Of a stretch of 36,832 nt of DNA, positions 12,317 through 21,018 are shown one piece after another. The DNA lies in assembly GCA_027858965.1 (NCBI GenBank), contig JAQIBS010000086.1, positions 1-36,832 on the forward strand, in the 5' to 3' direction. This DNA is from Kiritimatiellia bacterium. GTDB lineage: Bacteria > Verrucomicrobiota > Kiritimatiellia > RFP12 > UBA1067. The stretch's first letter is position 1; each line of letters begins with the position of its first letter. Below the pieces are notes generated by a model. It made no database searches, was not told where the DNA came from, and saw only the letters and a program-made list of their open reading frames with translations. A program made the position numbers and the translations under genes.

Positions 12317-15199
12317 ATGCTGAGTTTTTTTAAGATTTATTTTGTGTTTATTCTGTTCAGTGCTGTTTTTTTAAACAATGCTCTAGGCAAGGGTGTCTCT
12401 GTGGCAATGAGTCCGTTTTCTGCCACTGATAATTCCTATGTCAGCTCTCAGAATGCCGCTGGTTTTTCCGAAGTACTTCAAGTTGAATTAATGGCGAAAG
12501 CGTCACTTGAATGGGTTGAGAGAGAGCAGATAAATCAGGTAATCAAAGAACATAATCTTTCTGTGTTGGGTATGATAGGGAATGAGTCTGTCGTGCAGCT
12601 AGGTTCATTGCTGAAGGCTGATCTTCTTATAAGAGGGCAGTTTTATAAGGTGCCGAAGAAAAGCTGGGCTTTACATGTTGAAATAATTGATTTGTATCAT
12701 GCGGATGTGTTGGAAGTTGTGGACATACCGATCTCTTCTGACTCCAGTGGTTCACTTTCTGAATTGAACAGGGAGTTACCCAAGGTAGGTAAGAGTGTAG
12801 TTCAGGTTCTGGCAAAAGCATATAAGGCACTTAAGAAAAGCGATGCAACCTGTTATGTGGCCCCCATGTTCTTCTGTAATGAGGAACCGGGTGGACGTTT
12901 GGATTTTTATAAACATGATTTCATGGCGGCCTGTGAGAAGTATAAGACCGTAAAGAAAAATATTCGTATTATTCAGTTCCCCCGGGCGGATCAAGCTGTT
13001 AACGAAGCTGAACTGGTTGTTAGTGGGTTAATTAAAGATGACCTTAACCGCTGGCAGAAGTTGGCTGATTATTATGTATGGGCGTATTACAAAGAGGTGG
13101 ATTCGGACGGACTCCCCTTTGATAAAGTCAATGTCCAGGTCAGAGTTACAATGTGGGATGGATTTAGTAGCCCAATCAGGAAGAGTTGGAAGATGCCTGT
13201 GTCACGTCTTGAAGTGATGTCAAAAGAGATTATTAAGTATGTTCTGACTCATGCAGTTAAGAAAAATAGAACCATAACAGTTTCAGATCTACGCAATAAA
13301 ATGGCGGAGGAACTTTATGAGCAGGCGGATGATATCCAGTATCTTATTCTGCAAGAAGAACATACTGAAACTGAATTATCAGATACGTGGTGTCAGCGTT
13401 GGCGTGATGCTTTGCGAATATTGTCGGTGGCCTCATTTTTTGCTCCTGATAATGAAAAGATTCGTACGGCTCTGCTGGTTGAAAAAACGCGCAATGGCCT
13501 GGATCGTTCTGCTAAATGTTGTAAAAATCGATTTAAACGGAGATGGGCAAGAGCTAATGCATGGAAACAGCATTGTGATAGATTCGGTTTTGGATATATA
13601 GGCGGAGGAGCTGTGCCCAATAGAGGTAGCGTTGGATCTCGAGGCGATAACCGGCTTGATACAGGTTTTAATACTTCTCCCTTAGCATATGTCACTTCTG
13701 TCAGTCAATTATTAGATGATGTTTATTACACGAGGGAAGGTCACGGAATAAATACAGACATACCTAAAGATGTACCTCCTGAAATCCTTGAATCATGGTA
13801 TGAAAATTTATGTTCTGAATTTAGCCGTAGATTATTACATGTAGAAAAAAGATGTCCGGAAAAGATTCCTGTACTAAGAGTCGGTGACTACCTATTTCAA
13901 ATTTTTAAGCATACTTTGCCCGCGGATCTAAAAATGAAGTTGGTTGAGTTGTTATGGGATAAAGCCATTCAGAATCGCACAGTGCAAGGTCGTAGAGACA
14001 GCGTTTCAAAATCGATCCAAACTATTTGCTCTAACGTAGGGAAGCCTGAGCGTGCCGCTGAATTGATAACGATGATTCCTGAGTACAAAAAACCGAATTC
14101 CAATAAAGTTCAAAATAAGAAAAAAGTCAAAAAAGCGAAAAAAGGTGTAAGGAAAAAAGTGTTTGCTGAATTGATCAAGCCAAAGATTTCAGTTATTCCT
14201 GTTAATAAATATTGTTACTCACAGGATTTTATATGCATGGATGTTATAAAAGACACACTTTGGTTTGGAGTTAACGGACAACAACTGCTGATGAAGCATA
14301 TCACAGATACATTGATGTGGGATATTGACAAAAGGGAGATGAGAAGTGTGCATAAAATGTATGGACCTCACTCGAACTTAACATCTATCAAAAAAATAGG
14401 TGATCAGATTTGGCTTACCTTTGATTCTACCGGGGTATGGATGATTAAAAATGGGAAGGCGCGTAAGTTTACTGCAAGAGATGGGCTGCCTTCACATGAG
14501 ATATATGATTCGTGTGTCTGGCGTAAAAAAATGTTTTTTGGTGGAGGCAATGAGCGCAAGGGTGTCCTTTGTTCGTATGATTTTAATAAAGGTAAATGGG
14601 CAAAATATAAATTGCCCTCATTGGAAAATGGGGCTCCCCTTACCAGAATAGAGCATATTGCAGCGGGTGAAAAATATATGATTATATATTCAAATTGCTG
14701 GGGATGTGAAACCCGAGTTCATGTTGCCGATATGGCAACTATGAAGTGGAAAGAGATCATTATGCCGCTTGCTAAAGAGCATCCGGAATTTTGTTCGATT
14801 CCTAGCCAGAAAAGATTTAATGTGAACGGGTTTTCCATGGAGTCTGACGGAATATGGATCGCATCTGAAACGGCACTGCATTATTATGACACCCAGCAGA
14901 AGAAATTCACATTCCATCTTAAGGAAGACTTCACACCTTCGGCGATTAAAGAGGATGGTGATTATTTGTGGGTTGGAGGAACAATCAAAGATGGAGATAT
15001 CGCGAAAGAGTGTTTTATTCTTCGCTTTCATAAACCATCCAAGAAATGGGATATGCAAATAAACATTCCATATGAAGGACGAATCACCGAAATTGTTCGG
15101 CATGACAGCACTTTGTGGCTGGGGAAAAGTGGCGATTGGGATAATCTTGTGTTGTCCGTGGACTTATCGGGGCTTAAAAGACAGAATCTTAAATATTGA
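12317..15199 (+). CDS. CsgG-like N-terminal domain fused to a C-terminal beta-propeller
   Basis: A 960-residue secreted protein with a signal peptide (about 1-24). Residues about 27-190 resemble the CsgG/FlgO/LpoB-type fold: Val-Ala-Met-Ser-Pro-Phe, then Leu-Glu-Trp-Val-Glu-Arg-Glu-Gln-Ile-Asn, Leu-Ser-Val-Leu-Gly-Met and Leu-Gly-Ser-Leu-Leu-Lys-Ala-Asp-Leu-Leu-Ile-Arg-Gly. A second similar block lies at about 185-320. After an alpha-rich middle and a Lys-rich linker (about 595-620), the C-terminal 340 residues look like a propeller, with repeated Leu-Trp-Phe-Gly, Ile-Trp-Leu-Thr-Phe, Gly-Ile-Trp-Ile-Ala, Tyr-Leu-Trp-Val-Gly-Gly and Leu-Trp-Leu-Gly blades, as in two-component regulator propellers. 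There is no lipobox, unlike true CsgG. It is followed after 50 bp by two more secreted genes. A periplasmic or envelope assembly or sensing role is inferred. Confidence 0.72.
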   Translation: MLSFFKIYFVFILFSAVFLNNALGKGVSVAMSPFSATDNSYVSSQNAAGFSEVLQVELMAKASLEWVEREQINQVIKEHNLSVLGMIGNESVVQLGSLLKADLLIRGQFYKVPKKSWALHVEIIDLYHADVLEVVDIPISSDSSGSLSELNRELPKVGKSVVQVLAKAYKALKKSDATCYVAPMFFCNEEPGGRLDFYKHDFMAACEKYKTVKKNIRIIQFPRADQAVNEAELVVSGLIKDDLNRWQKLADYYVWAYYKEVDSDGLPFDKVNVQVRVTMWDGFSSPIRKSWKMPVSRLEVMSKEIIKYVLTHAVKKNRTITVSDLRNKMAEELYEQADDIQYLILQEEHTETELSDTWCQRWRDALRILSVASFFAPDNEKIRTALLVEKTRNGLDRSAKCCKNRFKRRWARANAWKQHCDRFGFGYIGGGAVPNRGSVGSRGDNRLDTGFNTSPLAYVTSVSQLLDDVYYTREGHGINTDIPKDVPPEILESWYENLCSEFSRRLLHVEKRCPEKIPVLRVGDYLFQIFKHTLPADLKMKLVELLWDKAIQNRTVQGRRDSVSKSIQTICSNVGKPERAAELITMIPEYKKPNSNKVQNKKKVKKAKKGVRKKVFAELIKPKISVIPVNKYCYSQDFICMDVIKDTLWFGVNGQQLLMKHITDTLMWDIDKREMRSVHKMYGPHSNLTSIKKIGDQIWLTFDSTGVWMIKNGKARKFTARDGLPSHEIYDSCVWRKKMFFGGGNERKGVLCSYDFNKGKWAKYKLPSLENGAPLTRIEHIAAGEKYMIIYSNCWGCETRVHVADMATMKWKEIIMPLAKEHPEFCSIPSQKRFNVNGFSMESDGIWIASETALHYYDTQQKKFTFHLKEDFTPSAIKEDGDYLWVGGTIKDGDIAKECFILRFHKPSKKWDMQINIPYEGRITEIVRHDSTLWLGKSGDWDNLVLSVDLSGLKRQNLKY

Positions 15200-15224
15200 A
15201 TGTGTTATCCTTTAATTACACATT
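15199..15224 (+). terminator. Weak hairpin, possible attenuator inside the CsgG operon
   Basis: AATGTGT (15199-15205) pairs with ACACATT (15218-15224) across a 12-nt loop directly after the stop of the first gene. It is followed by GTTTAT rather than a clean T-run. It could lower expression of the second and third genes or stabilise the 3' end of the first message. Confidence 0.3.
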
Positions 15225-15249
15225 GTTTATCGAACAGAGAGGTAGGTAA

Positions 15250-16290
15250 ATGAGAACGCATAAGATAAAAGAGTTGATCGTATTGATGGTATGGGTTCTT
15301 TTAGAATCTGTAGTACTTGCCGATGCTTCAGGAGTCTCACTCTCTTTTCAGGATAAGTGGTCGAATCTATTTGCCGGTGGCGATGCGGTACAAACTATTC
15401 ATGTGAATGCGAATAATAACGTTTCGGGTCGCTTGACATGGCATCTCTCTGCGGCAGGGAGAACAATTCAGAGAGGTGAGCAGGTTGTTGCAATAAATGA
15501 CGCTGACTTTGAGGTTAAGGTTGATCTTCAAATTCCTGAAGTAAAACAGGGCGTGGTTCAGAAGGCTGAATTAATTGTGGGTTTTAGTGAAGATAACGGT
15601 ATTCCGGTGAGTATTTCTAAAAAGCTTTGGTTCTTCCCTGATAATCCGTTTTTTGAACGGACGGAGTGGTTGAAGTCACTTGAAATACAACTATTTGATC
15701 CTGAAAAAACTACCGGTGAATGGTTGGATGCAATGGGAGTGCCCTTCACTTCTGTAGGGAATATAGATTCGTTTAACACTTTGGAGGGGATGCTTGTGGT
15801 CGGAGAGGGTGTTTCTTTCAAGGAGTACCGCGGACTAGGTGCATCAATTGTGGAAGCAGCACAAGCGGGAGTGTCAGTGTTATGTTTTGCCCCTGTCACC
15901 GGTGAAATCCAGCTGCCTGGGTTAGGTGAATTACCTCAAGAGGGATTGCCGCCGTCAATGATTTCTTTTCATGGAAATGATATCATTACACAGTTGGATA
16001 AAAGACTGGACATGTATTCATGGAAGGGGAATGGAAAAATCAATTCAGGTGCAATTGCTGTTGAGGGGCAGCGGGGATCGGTTTCTGCCGTATTTTCTGA
16101 AGAAGATGGTGGGTGGTCATGGATTGAGGTATCTTACAAGAGGGGAAATATGCTAAAAGATAAGAGTATGTTAATCGTGTCGAATTTCAATATTGTAAAG
16201 AATTGGAAAACAAGTCCAACCCCCGGATTTCTTTTTGCGAAGATGTTAGAGTATGTTAGTGCTGAAAATACAACAAAGAAAGAGGAATAG
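15250..16290 (+). CDS. Unrecognised secreted protein (beta-sandwich plus GATase-like half)
   Basis: A 346-residue protein with a signal peptide (about 1-27). I do not recognise a named family. Residues about 28-130 are beta-rich with alternating hydrophobics (Gly-Arg-Leu-Thr-Trp-His-Leu, Phe-Glu-Val-Lys-Val-Asp-Leu), like an immunoglobulin-type sandwich. Residues about 145-240 resemble a class-I glutamine-amidotransferase-like fold: Gly-Met-Leu-Val-Val-Gly-Glu-Gly-Val-Ser, then Gln-Ala-Gly-Val-Ser-Val-Leu-Cys-Phe-Ala-Pro. The latter pattern is seen in glycosidase-associated domains without amidotransferase chemistry. ATG 15250 is preceded by GAGG. The stop lies 2 bp before the next ATG, so it is co-translated with the second CsgG-like gene and probably works with it. 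Confidence 0.7.
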   Translation: MRTHKIKELIVLMVWVLLESVVLADASGVSLSFQDKWSNLFAGGDAVQTIHVNANNNVSGRLTWHLSAAGRTIQRGEQVVAINDADFEVKVDLQIPEVKQGVVQKAELIVGFSEDNGIPVSISKKLWFFPDNPFFERTEWLKSLEIQLFDPEKTTGEWLDAMGVPFTSVGNIDSFNTLEGMLVVGEGVSFKEYRGLGASIVEAAQAGVSVLCFAPVTGEIQLPGLGELPQEGLPPSMISFHGNDIITQLDKRLDMYSWKGNGKINSGAIAVEGQRGSVSAVFSEEDGGWSWIEVSYKRGNMLKDKSMLIVSNFNIVKNWKTSPTPGFLFAKMLEYVSAENTTKKEE

Positions 16291-16292
16291 AG

Positions 16293-17234
16293 ATGAAAAC
16301 AGATAGATGGTTGAGAGCTGCAATTCTGGTGTTTTTTACGATGGCGACGGGATCTGCAGTGGCAGAGTTTAAAGTGTGCCCGACAGCAATATTCCCTTTT
16401 GCTGAAAGAGGGTCCGGTGTGAGGGGGTATGGAAGTAAAGCAAGTGATATCTTGTTTGCGTCTTTAGTGGTTAATCCTGATTTAATTCTGGTTGATCGTG
16501 AGGATATGAAAAAAACTCTTGATGAACATGAATTAAACATTTCTGGTATGGTGAATCCTGCTGAGGCGGTTAAAGTAGGCCACTTGACAGGAGCCAAGAT
16601 ATTAGTGACGGGATCAATTATTGAAGCGGATAAAACGATATATCTGGTGGCAAAAATAATAGGAACAGAGACCAGCCGTGTGCTGGGGGCATCGATTAAG
16701 GGAAAGACCAATGATGATTTTGGAACTTTAGTTGAAAAATTGGCAGAAAAGGTGGCTGAAACGATTATAATGAAAGAGGATCAGCTGGTTGCTAAGGTTG
16801 TAAAGAGAGAGGATAAGGTTGCAGCGTTAAAAAAAGTATTGGGGGATAGAAAACGACCTGTGGTTTTTGTTGATATTGAAGAGCGTCATGTCGGTCAGGC
16901 TACTATAGACCCTGCAGCTGAGACTGAGGTATCTCTCTTTGCCAAGGAATGCGGTTTTACTATTATTGATTTTGAGTCAGGCAATAAGAAAGATGCGGAT
17001 GTTGTTATAAAGGGCGAAGGCTTTAGTGAGTTCGCTATGAGGCGCGGAAATATTGTCAGTGTAAAAGCTCGACTTGAGGTAAAAGCTATTGATGCAAAGA
17101 CCGATAAGGTCATTTTTATTGATCGCCAAACAGCTGTTGAGGTTGACTTAACCGAACAAATTGCAGGAAAAAAGGCTCTTCAGACAGCTGCTGCGGAGAT
17201 AGCGCAACGCATGCTGCCCCACCTGGTTAAGTAA
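16293..17234 (+). CDS. CsgG-like secreted protein
   Basis: A 313-residue protein with a signal peptide ending near Ala-Val-Ala-Glu (about residue 25). Residues about 28-165 have the CsgG-type pattern: Ala-Ile-Phe-Pro-Phe-Ala-Glu-Arg-Gly, then Leu-Ile-Leu-Val-Asp-Arg-Glu-Asp-Met, Leu-Asn-Ile-Ser-Gly-Met-Val and Leu-Thr-Gly-Ala-Lys-Ile-Leu-Val-Thr-Gly-Ser-Ile. A Lys/Glu-rich helix (about 150-190) leads to a second alpha/beta domain (about 190-313) with Asp-Ala-Asp-Val-Val-Ile-Lys-Gly-Glu-Gly, which may be a repeat of the same fold. It shares the N-terminal pattern with the 960-residue protein at 12317, which suggests they are paralogues in one operon. True CsgG is a lipoprotein pore; no lipobox is seen here, so a periplasmic role is more likely. 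Confidence 0.75.
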   Translation: MKTDRWLRAAILVFFTMATGSAVAEFKVCPTAIFPFAERGSGVRGYGSKASDILFASLVVNPDLILVDREDMKKTLDEHELNISGMVNPAEAVKVGHLTGAKILVTGSIIEADKTIYLVAKIIGTETSRVLGASIKGKTNDDFGTLVEKLAEKVAETIIMKEDQLVAKVVKREDKVAALKKVLGDRKRPVVFVDIEERHVGQATIDPAAETEVSLFAKECGFTIIDFESGNKKDADVVIKGEGFSEFAMRRGNIVSVKARLEVKAIDAKTDKVIFIDRQTAVEVDLTEQIAGKKALQTAAAEIAQRMLPHLVK

Positions 17235-17265
17235 AGAGTGCTGTGCCGTATGGAAGAGAAGAAGG

Positions 17266-17490
17266 ATGGCGTTGCCGCCTGGTGAGTGGCAGAAGTTCGA
17301 TATCATCCTTGCGGATCGTCATTTAACGGTTAGACTTAATGGAAAACTGGTGATTGATAATCAGTTTTTAGAGGGGTGTACTGGAGGCGCACTCTCCTCA
17401 GATGATGAGAAACCGGGTCCGATATATTTTCAGGGTGATCATACCTTTGTTGAATATCGAAATATTATTTTAACTCCACGGATCAAGTAA
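17266..17490 (+). pseudogene. DUF1080 C-terminal remnant
   Basis: A 74-codon frame encodes only the last part of a DUF1080 domain: Pro-Pro-Gly-Glu-Trp-Gln-Lys-Phe-Asp-Ile-Ile, Val-Arg-Leu-Asn-Gly-Lys-Leu-Val-Ile-Asp-Asn, Thr-Gly-Gly, Pro-Gly-Pro-Ile-Tyr-Phe-Gln-Gly-Asp-His and Val-Glu-Tyr-Arg-Asn-Ile. The N-terminal two thirds and any signal peptide are missing. It lies 31 bp after the CsgG operon. It belongs to the longer DUF1080 variant with a Pro-Gly-Pro-Ile strand, so it is not a copy of the intact gene at 5503. No product is expected, although a short peptide could be made. The following gap 17491-17676 shows nothing clear. Confidence 0.75.
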
Positions 17491-17676
17491 ACGCTATTTT
17501 GTCCGAAAACAGTTTGTTTTGATAGATGCACCCAATTTCTTTGTGCTAAATATAAAAGCTTGAGATGTGGTTAGATTTTTGATAAAAATACAAAATGTAA
17601 TTAATTAGTTTATATGATTGTAACCCGCGTGGATATTCAAAGAACCTATTCATTTTAATGGGGTGGTGGAATAATT

Positions 17677-19443
17677 ATGAAATTGGAATATATTACAGAC
17701 AATAAAGTGTTGAAATCAAACACGAATGATGAAATCAGATGTAAATTGGGTAAAGATATTGCATTCACGGATCTGTTTGATTTAGATGATATTCAACAAT
17801 TACAGGATCAGTTTTCAGCGGCGACAGGTGTGGCATCAATTATTACTACGGTTGATGGGGTGCCGATAACGAAACCGAGTAATTTTTGCAGATTATGCAA
17901 TGACATCATTCGTAAGACAGAAAAAGGCTGTGTCAACTGCTATAAGTCTGATTCGAAAATAGGGCAGTTGAATCTAGATGGGCCGACTATTCAGAGATGT
18001 ATGAGTGGTGGTCTCTACGATGCCGGAGCGGGAATATCCGTTGGGGGGAGGCATTTGGCGAACTGGCTGATTGGGCAGGTTCGTGATGAATCTCAAACAG
18101 AAGAAGGAATGCGTAAATACGCGCGTGAGATCGGGGCTGATGAAGAAGAGGTTGTTGAGGCCTTTCATGAGGTGACGGCAATGTCATTTGAGAAGTTTGA
18201 GAAAATTGCTCAAATGTTGTTTACTCTAGTAAATCAACACTCTAACGCTGCCTATGAAGGTGTTTTAAAGGCGCGCATTATTACTGAAAATAAGAGGGTT
18301 GAGAAAGAGCTTCTGAAAATGCACAATCTAAAAAGCATTGGTGTACTGGCAGGAGGCATTGCGCATGATTTTAACAATATTTTGACAGGTCTATTTGGTA
18401 ATATTGAACTTGCTAAAATGGATTTGCCTCAGAATCATGATGTGCGAAAGTATCTGGACTCTTCTCTTGAAGCGTTAGAGAGGGCTAAGCATTTGACAAA
18501 ACAGCTCCTTACTTTTTCAAAAGGGGGCTCTCCTTTATTGGAGGTCGTTGATATCCGTGATGTTGTTCAAGAGGCGGTGCAGTTTAATTTGAGCGGAAGT
18601 AATGTTAAGGCGAATCTTGATATACCCGCAGATTTATGGCCGGTTGTCGCTGATAAAGAGCAGATGTCTCATGTAATTGCCAATATGATTATTAACGCAA
18701 GAGAGTCTATGCTTGATGGAGGCACTATATTTATAGCTGCGGAGAATATTGCTGAAGATAAAGCAGAGGTTCCGGTCAAACTGCAAGGGGATCTGGTACG
18801 ATTCAGGTTCCGTGATGAGGGAATTGGTATGGCGGAAGATCTCATGCAAAAAATATTTGATCCGTACTTCAGTACTAAGGAGTCAGGAAGTGGCTTGGGC
18901 CTTGCGATTGTTCACAGCATTATCACTCGGCATAATGGTTGTATAAAGGTTGATTCCACTCCAAATGTCGGAACTGAATTCACAATATATATTCCGGCGG
19001 ATAAATCTTTTGTTCAGCGCGAAAAAAACAAAGGTTTGAAGGATAACGAAAAGATTACCTTCAGGCTGGGGCATATCCTTGTGATGGATGATGAGAAGAT
19101 GGTTTGCGATATTTCCGGAGCGATGTTGAAGGCTATTGGGTATACTGTGGAATTTGCGGAGAACGGGGAAGAGGCGTTGGAAAAATATAAGGCAGCTCAG
19201 AGGAATGGGCACTCTTTTGATGCTGTTATAATGGATTTGACTATTCCCGGCGGGAAAGGCGGTAAAGAGACAATCGTAGATATGCTGGTTCTTGACCCGG
19301 ATGTCAGGGCTATTGTTTTCAGCGGATATTCTATGGACCCAATTGTGGCTAACTATAAAAAATACGGTTTTAAGGGACGTCTTGTGAAGCCGTTTAAGAA
19401 AATGGATCTGCAAAAAGAGCTGTCTCGCATAATGTCGCTTTAA
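17677..19443 (+). CDS. PocR-domain hybrid histidine kinase with receiver
   Basis: A 588-residue cytoplasmic signalling protein with no membrane segment. Residues about 30-190 are a PocR ligand-binding domain (Asp-Leu-Phe-Asp-Leu-Asp-Asp-Ile-Gln), with the conserved cysteines Cys71-x2-Cys74, Cys85-x2-Cys88 and Cys108. The kinase core has His230 in Gly-Gly-Ile-Ala-His-Asp-Phe-Asn-Asn, the N box near Asn335-Asn340, the G1 box Asp-Glu-Gly-Ile-Gly-Met (380-385) and the G2 box Gly-Ser-Gly-Leu-Gly-Leu-Ala (404-410). The C-terminal receiver has Asp471-Asp472, phospho-acceptor Asp520, Ser549 and Lys571. PocR domains are known from regulators of small-molecule catabolism, and the clustered cysteines suggest a metal or redox-sensitive site. 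No DNA-binding partner is adjacent. It may control the exporter cluster downstream or act in trans. Confidence 0.92.
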   Translation: MKLEYITDNKVLKSNTNDEIRCKLGKDIAFTDLFDLDDIQQLQDQFSAATGVASIITTVDGVPITKPSNFCRLCNDIIRKTEKGCVNCYKSDSKIGQLNLDGPTIQRCMSGGLYDAGAGISVGGRHLANWLIGQVRDESQTEEGMRKYAREIGADEEEVVEAFHEVTAMSFEKFEKIAQMLFTLVNQHSNAAYEGVLKARIITENKRVEKELLKMHNLKSIGVLAGGIAHDFNNILTGLFGNIELAKMDLPQNHDVRKYLDSSLEALERAKHLTKQLLTFSKGGSPLLEVVDIRDVVQEAVQFNLSGSNVKANLDIPADLWPVVADKEQMSHVIANMIINARESMLDGGTIFIAAENIAEDKAEVPVKLQGDLVRFRFRDEGIGMAEDLMQKIFDPYFSTKESGSGLGLAIVHSIITRHNGCIKVDSTPNVGTEFTIYIPADKSFVQREKNKGLKDNEKITFRLGHILVMDDEKMVCDISGAMLKAIGYTVEFAENGEEALEKYKAAQRNGHSFDAVIMDLTIPGGKGGKETIVDMLVLDPDVRAIVFSGYSMDPIVANYKKYGFKGRLVKPFKKMDLQKELSRIMSL

Positions 19444-19449
19444 TCAGAG

Positions 19450-19474
19450 CTTGTTCGAAAAGGTTTTGAACAAG
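19450..19474 (+). terminator. Hairpin after the kinase gene
   Basis: CTTGTTC (19450-19456) pairs with GAACAAG (19468-19474), and the inner AAAA/TTTT extends the stem. It begins 7 nt after the kinase stop. No T-run follows, because a G-rich tract does, so intrinsic termination is uncertain. Confidence 0.45.
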
Positions 19475-19475
19475 A

Positions 19476-19499
19476 GGGGCTAGGGGCTAGGGGTTAGGG
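19476..19499 (+). repeat. G-rich tandem repeat with quadruplex potential
   Basis: Three GGGG runs and one GGG run are separated by CTA, CTA and TTA (GGGGCTAGGGGCTAGGGG and on). The sequence fits an intramolecular G-quadruplex on the plus strand. It sits directly after the kinase hairpin, in the 280-bp gap before the secretin gene. The remainder of that gap (19500-19723) is AT-rich with no clear promoter. Confidence 0.7.
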
Positions 19500-19723
19500 A
19501 TTATGCATCTGTTGGATCATCTGCAATAAAAACATCTTTAGTTAAAATGCTAATGTTTAGTTCACAAAACTGAAAAAATATGACATGATTTAACTTCAAC
19601 TGCTTAACAGAATAAACTGATGCCGGTCGGGGATATCAATTACTGTTGCATCACTCTGATTTATTTGAGTTTAAAATGACTGCCTTGTGTGTTAAATGGT
19701 AGTCAAAGGAAACCCGTGAACCC

Positions 19724-21013
19724 ATGAAAAAATTTACTGCCCTTTTAATTCTACTCAATGTATCGCTTGCATTTGGACAGCAGGCTGAAACACAGACAGT
19801 GTCACAAGCTCTAGGTGAGTTGTTTGACCGGACTCGTGCAAAGGCCAGTATTCCGGTGGAGCAAGCACCCTATCTGAAAATAATTTTAAGTAAAACAGCG
19901 GAGCGCAGCACGTTGATCTATCGCTGCCGTCATGTGATTGCGAAGACGATCACCTATTCGGTCGAGAGTGCCACATCGCCAACCGGAACGGTAGAAACCT
20001 CAGATGATCAGAATATGATCACAGTTAATGATATCAATGAACAGCTGGAAGAGATTAAAGAGCTTATTCTGGCTCTCGATCAACGCAGTCCGCAGGTTCT
20101 TGTTGAAGCACAGATTGTTGAAGTACAAATGGGTAATGGAACCGAGCTTGATACGGCCTTTAACATGAGCTATTATGATAAAGATAAAAAAGCACTAAGT
20201 ACTATGGGCTCTATGCTGGGAGGCACAAAGGGTTATCCTGTGGGCTATCCTGTGGGCTCTGTGCTGGATAGTTCCAAGGAGTATCCTGTCCCGGACGGTT
20301 ATCCGGAAGAGACTGGCTCCTGGTTTGATCTGACTCCTTTTAACAAAGAGCTTTCTAATGGCGACATTATCAAACTCAATGCAAAATTGAAGTGGCTGGA
20401 AACCAACGACAAGGCTGAAATTCTTTCCTCGCCCAACCTGCTGGTTGATCTTGGCACAACTGCAACCGTTTCCACGGGAACCGATCAGCCGCTTTTAAGT
20501 GTCAGTGTGAATAATGGTGTTTCTCAGGAGGAGGTATACTATAAACGAACCGGGGTTAATCTGAGAGTTACACCTCAGTTGATTAATGATGATGCCGTTA
20601 CCATTGAAGTGCGGCCCGAGGTGACCTCTGTGGTTGGCTATGCCTCTTTAAGTTCCTCCTCTGAGCCTCCTATCATTTCAGTAAGAAATATTGAAACCAA
20701 GCTGAATGTCAAGGATGGTGGAGTCGTAATGATGGGAGGGCTCTATTCCAGCAAGGATATTGAAAATGAAGAGAAAGTGCCATTCCTTGGTGACATTCCC
20801 TGGATCGGTTTTCTTTTCAGAAGCAAGTCTACCGACAAGGCGCAGGTGCAGCTTGTTTTTCTGTTAAGAGTCTCAATTATTCATGATACGCCGGAGATGT
20901 ATCTGAAAAATATCGATGCCACCCAGGAAGAAGTTAAGGGTGTCGGCGGAATTCTTAAGCGCTCAATCGCCCCTCCAGAGCCGGCTGGTTCTGAGTCCGC
21001 ACAGGCCGAGTAA
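19724..21013 (+). CDS. Short secretin (type II/III/IV-pilus outer-membrane channel family)
   Basis: A 429-residue protein with a signal peptide (about 1-18). One small N-type domain (about 50-125, ending Leu-Ile-Leu-Ala-Leu-Asp-Gln-Arg-Ser-Pro-Gln-Val-Leu-Val-Glu) leads into the secretin core. That core shows Ala-Gln-Ile-Val-Glu-Val, Glu-Ile-Leu-Ser-Ser-Pro-Asn, Leu-Arg-Val-Thr-Pro-Gln and the signature Val-Pro-Phe-Leu-Gly-Asp-Ile-Pro-Trp-Ile-Gly-Phe-Leu-Phe. Typical GspD/PilQ proteins are longer, with several N domains. A duplicated Gly-Tyr-Pro-Val motif lies near residues 165-175. It should form an outer-membrane channel. There is no secretion ATPase or pilin gene nearby; the next gene, 5 bp away, is a membrane-fusion protein, which points to a tripartite exporter. 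AAGGA lies 13 nt before ATG 19724, which is distant. Confidence 0.88.
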   Translation: MKKFTALLILLNVSLAFGQQAETQTVSQALGELFDRTRAKASIPVEQAPYLKIILSKTAERSTLIYRCRHVIAKTITYSVESATSPTGTVETSDDQNMITVNDINEQLEEIKELILALDQRSPQVLVEAQIVEVQMGNGTELDTAFNMSYYDKDKKALSTMGSMLGGTKGYPVGYPVGSVLDSSKEYPVPDGYPEETGSWFDLTPFNKELSNGDIIKLNAKLKWLETNDKAEILSSPNLLVDLGTTATVSTGTDQPLLSVSVNNGVSQEEVYYKRTGVNLRVTPQLINDDAVTIEVRPEVTSVVGYASLSSSSEPPIISVRNIETKLNVKDGGVVMMGGLYSSKDIENEEKVPFLGDIPWIGFLFRSKSTDKAQVQLVFLLRVSIIHDTPEMYLKNIDATQEEVKGVGGILKRSIAPPEPAGSESAQAE

Positions 21014-21018
21014 TTAAA

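Noticed and set aside
12317-17234. Curli biogenesis operon
   Set aside because: The CsgG-like proteins lack a lipobox, and no CsgA/B/E/F-like genes are present.
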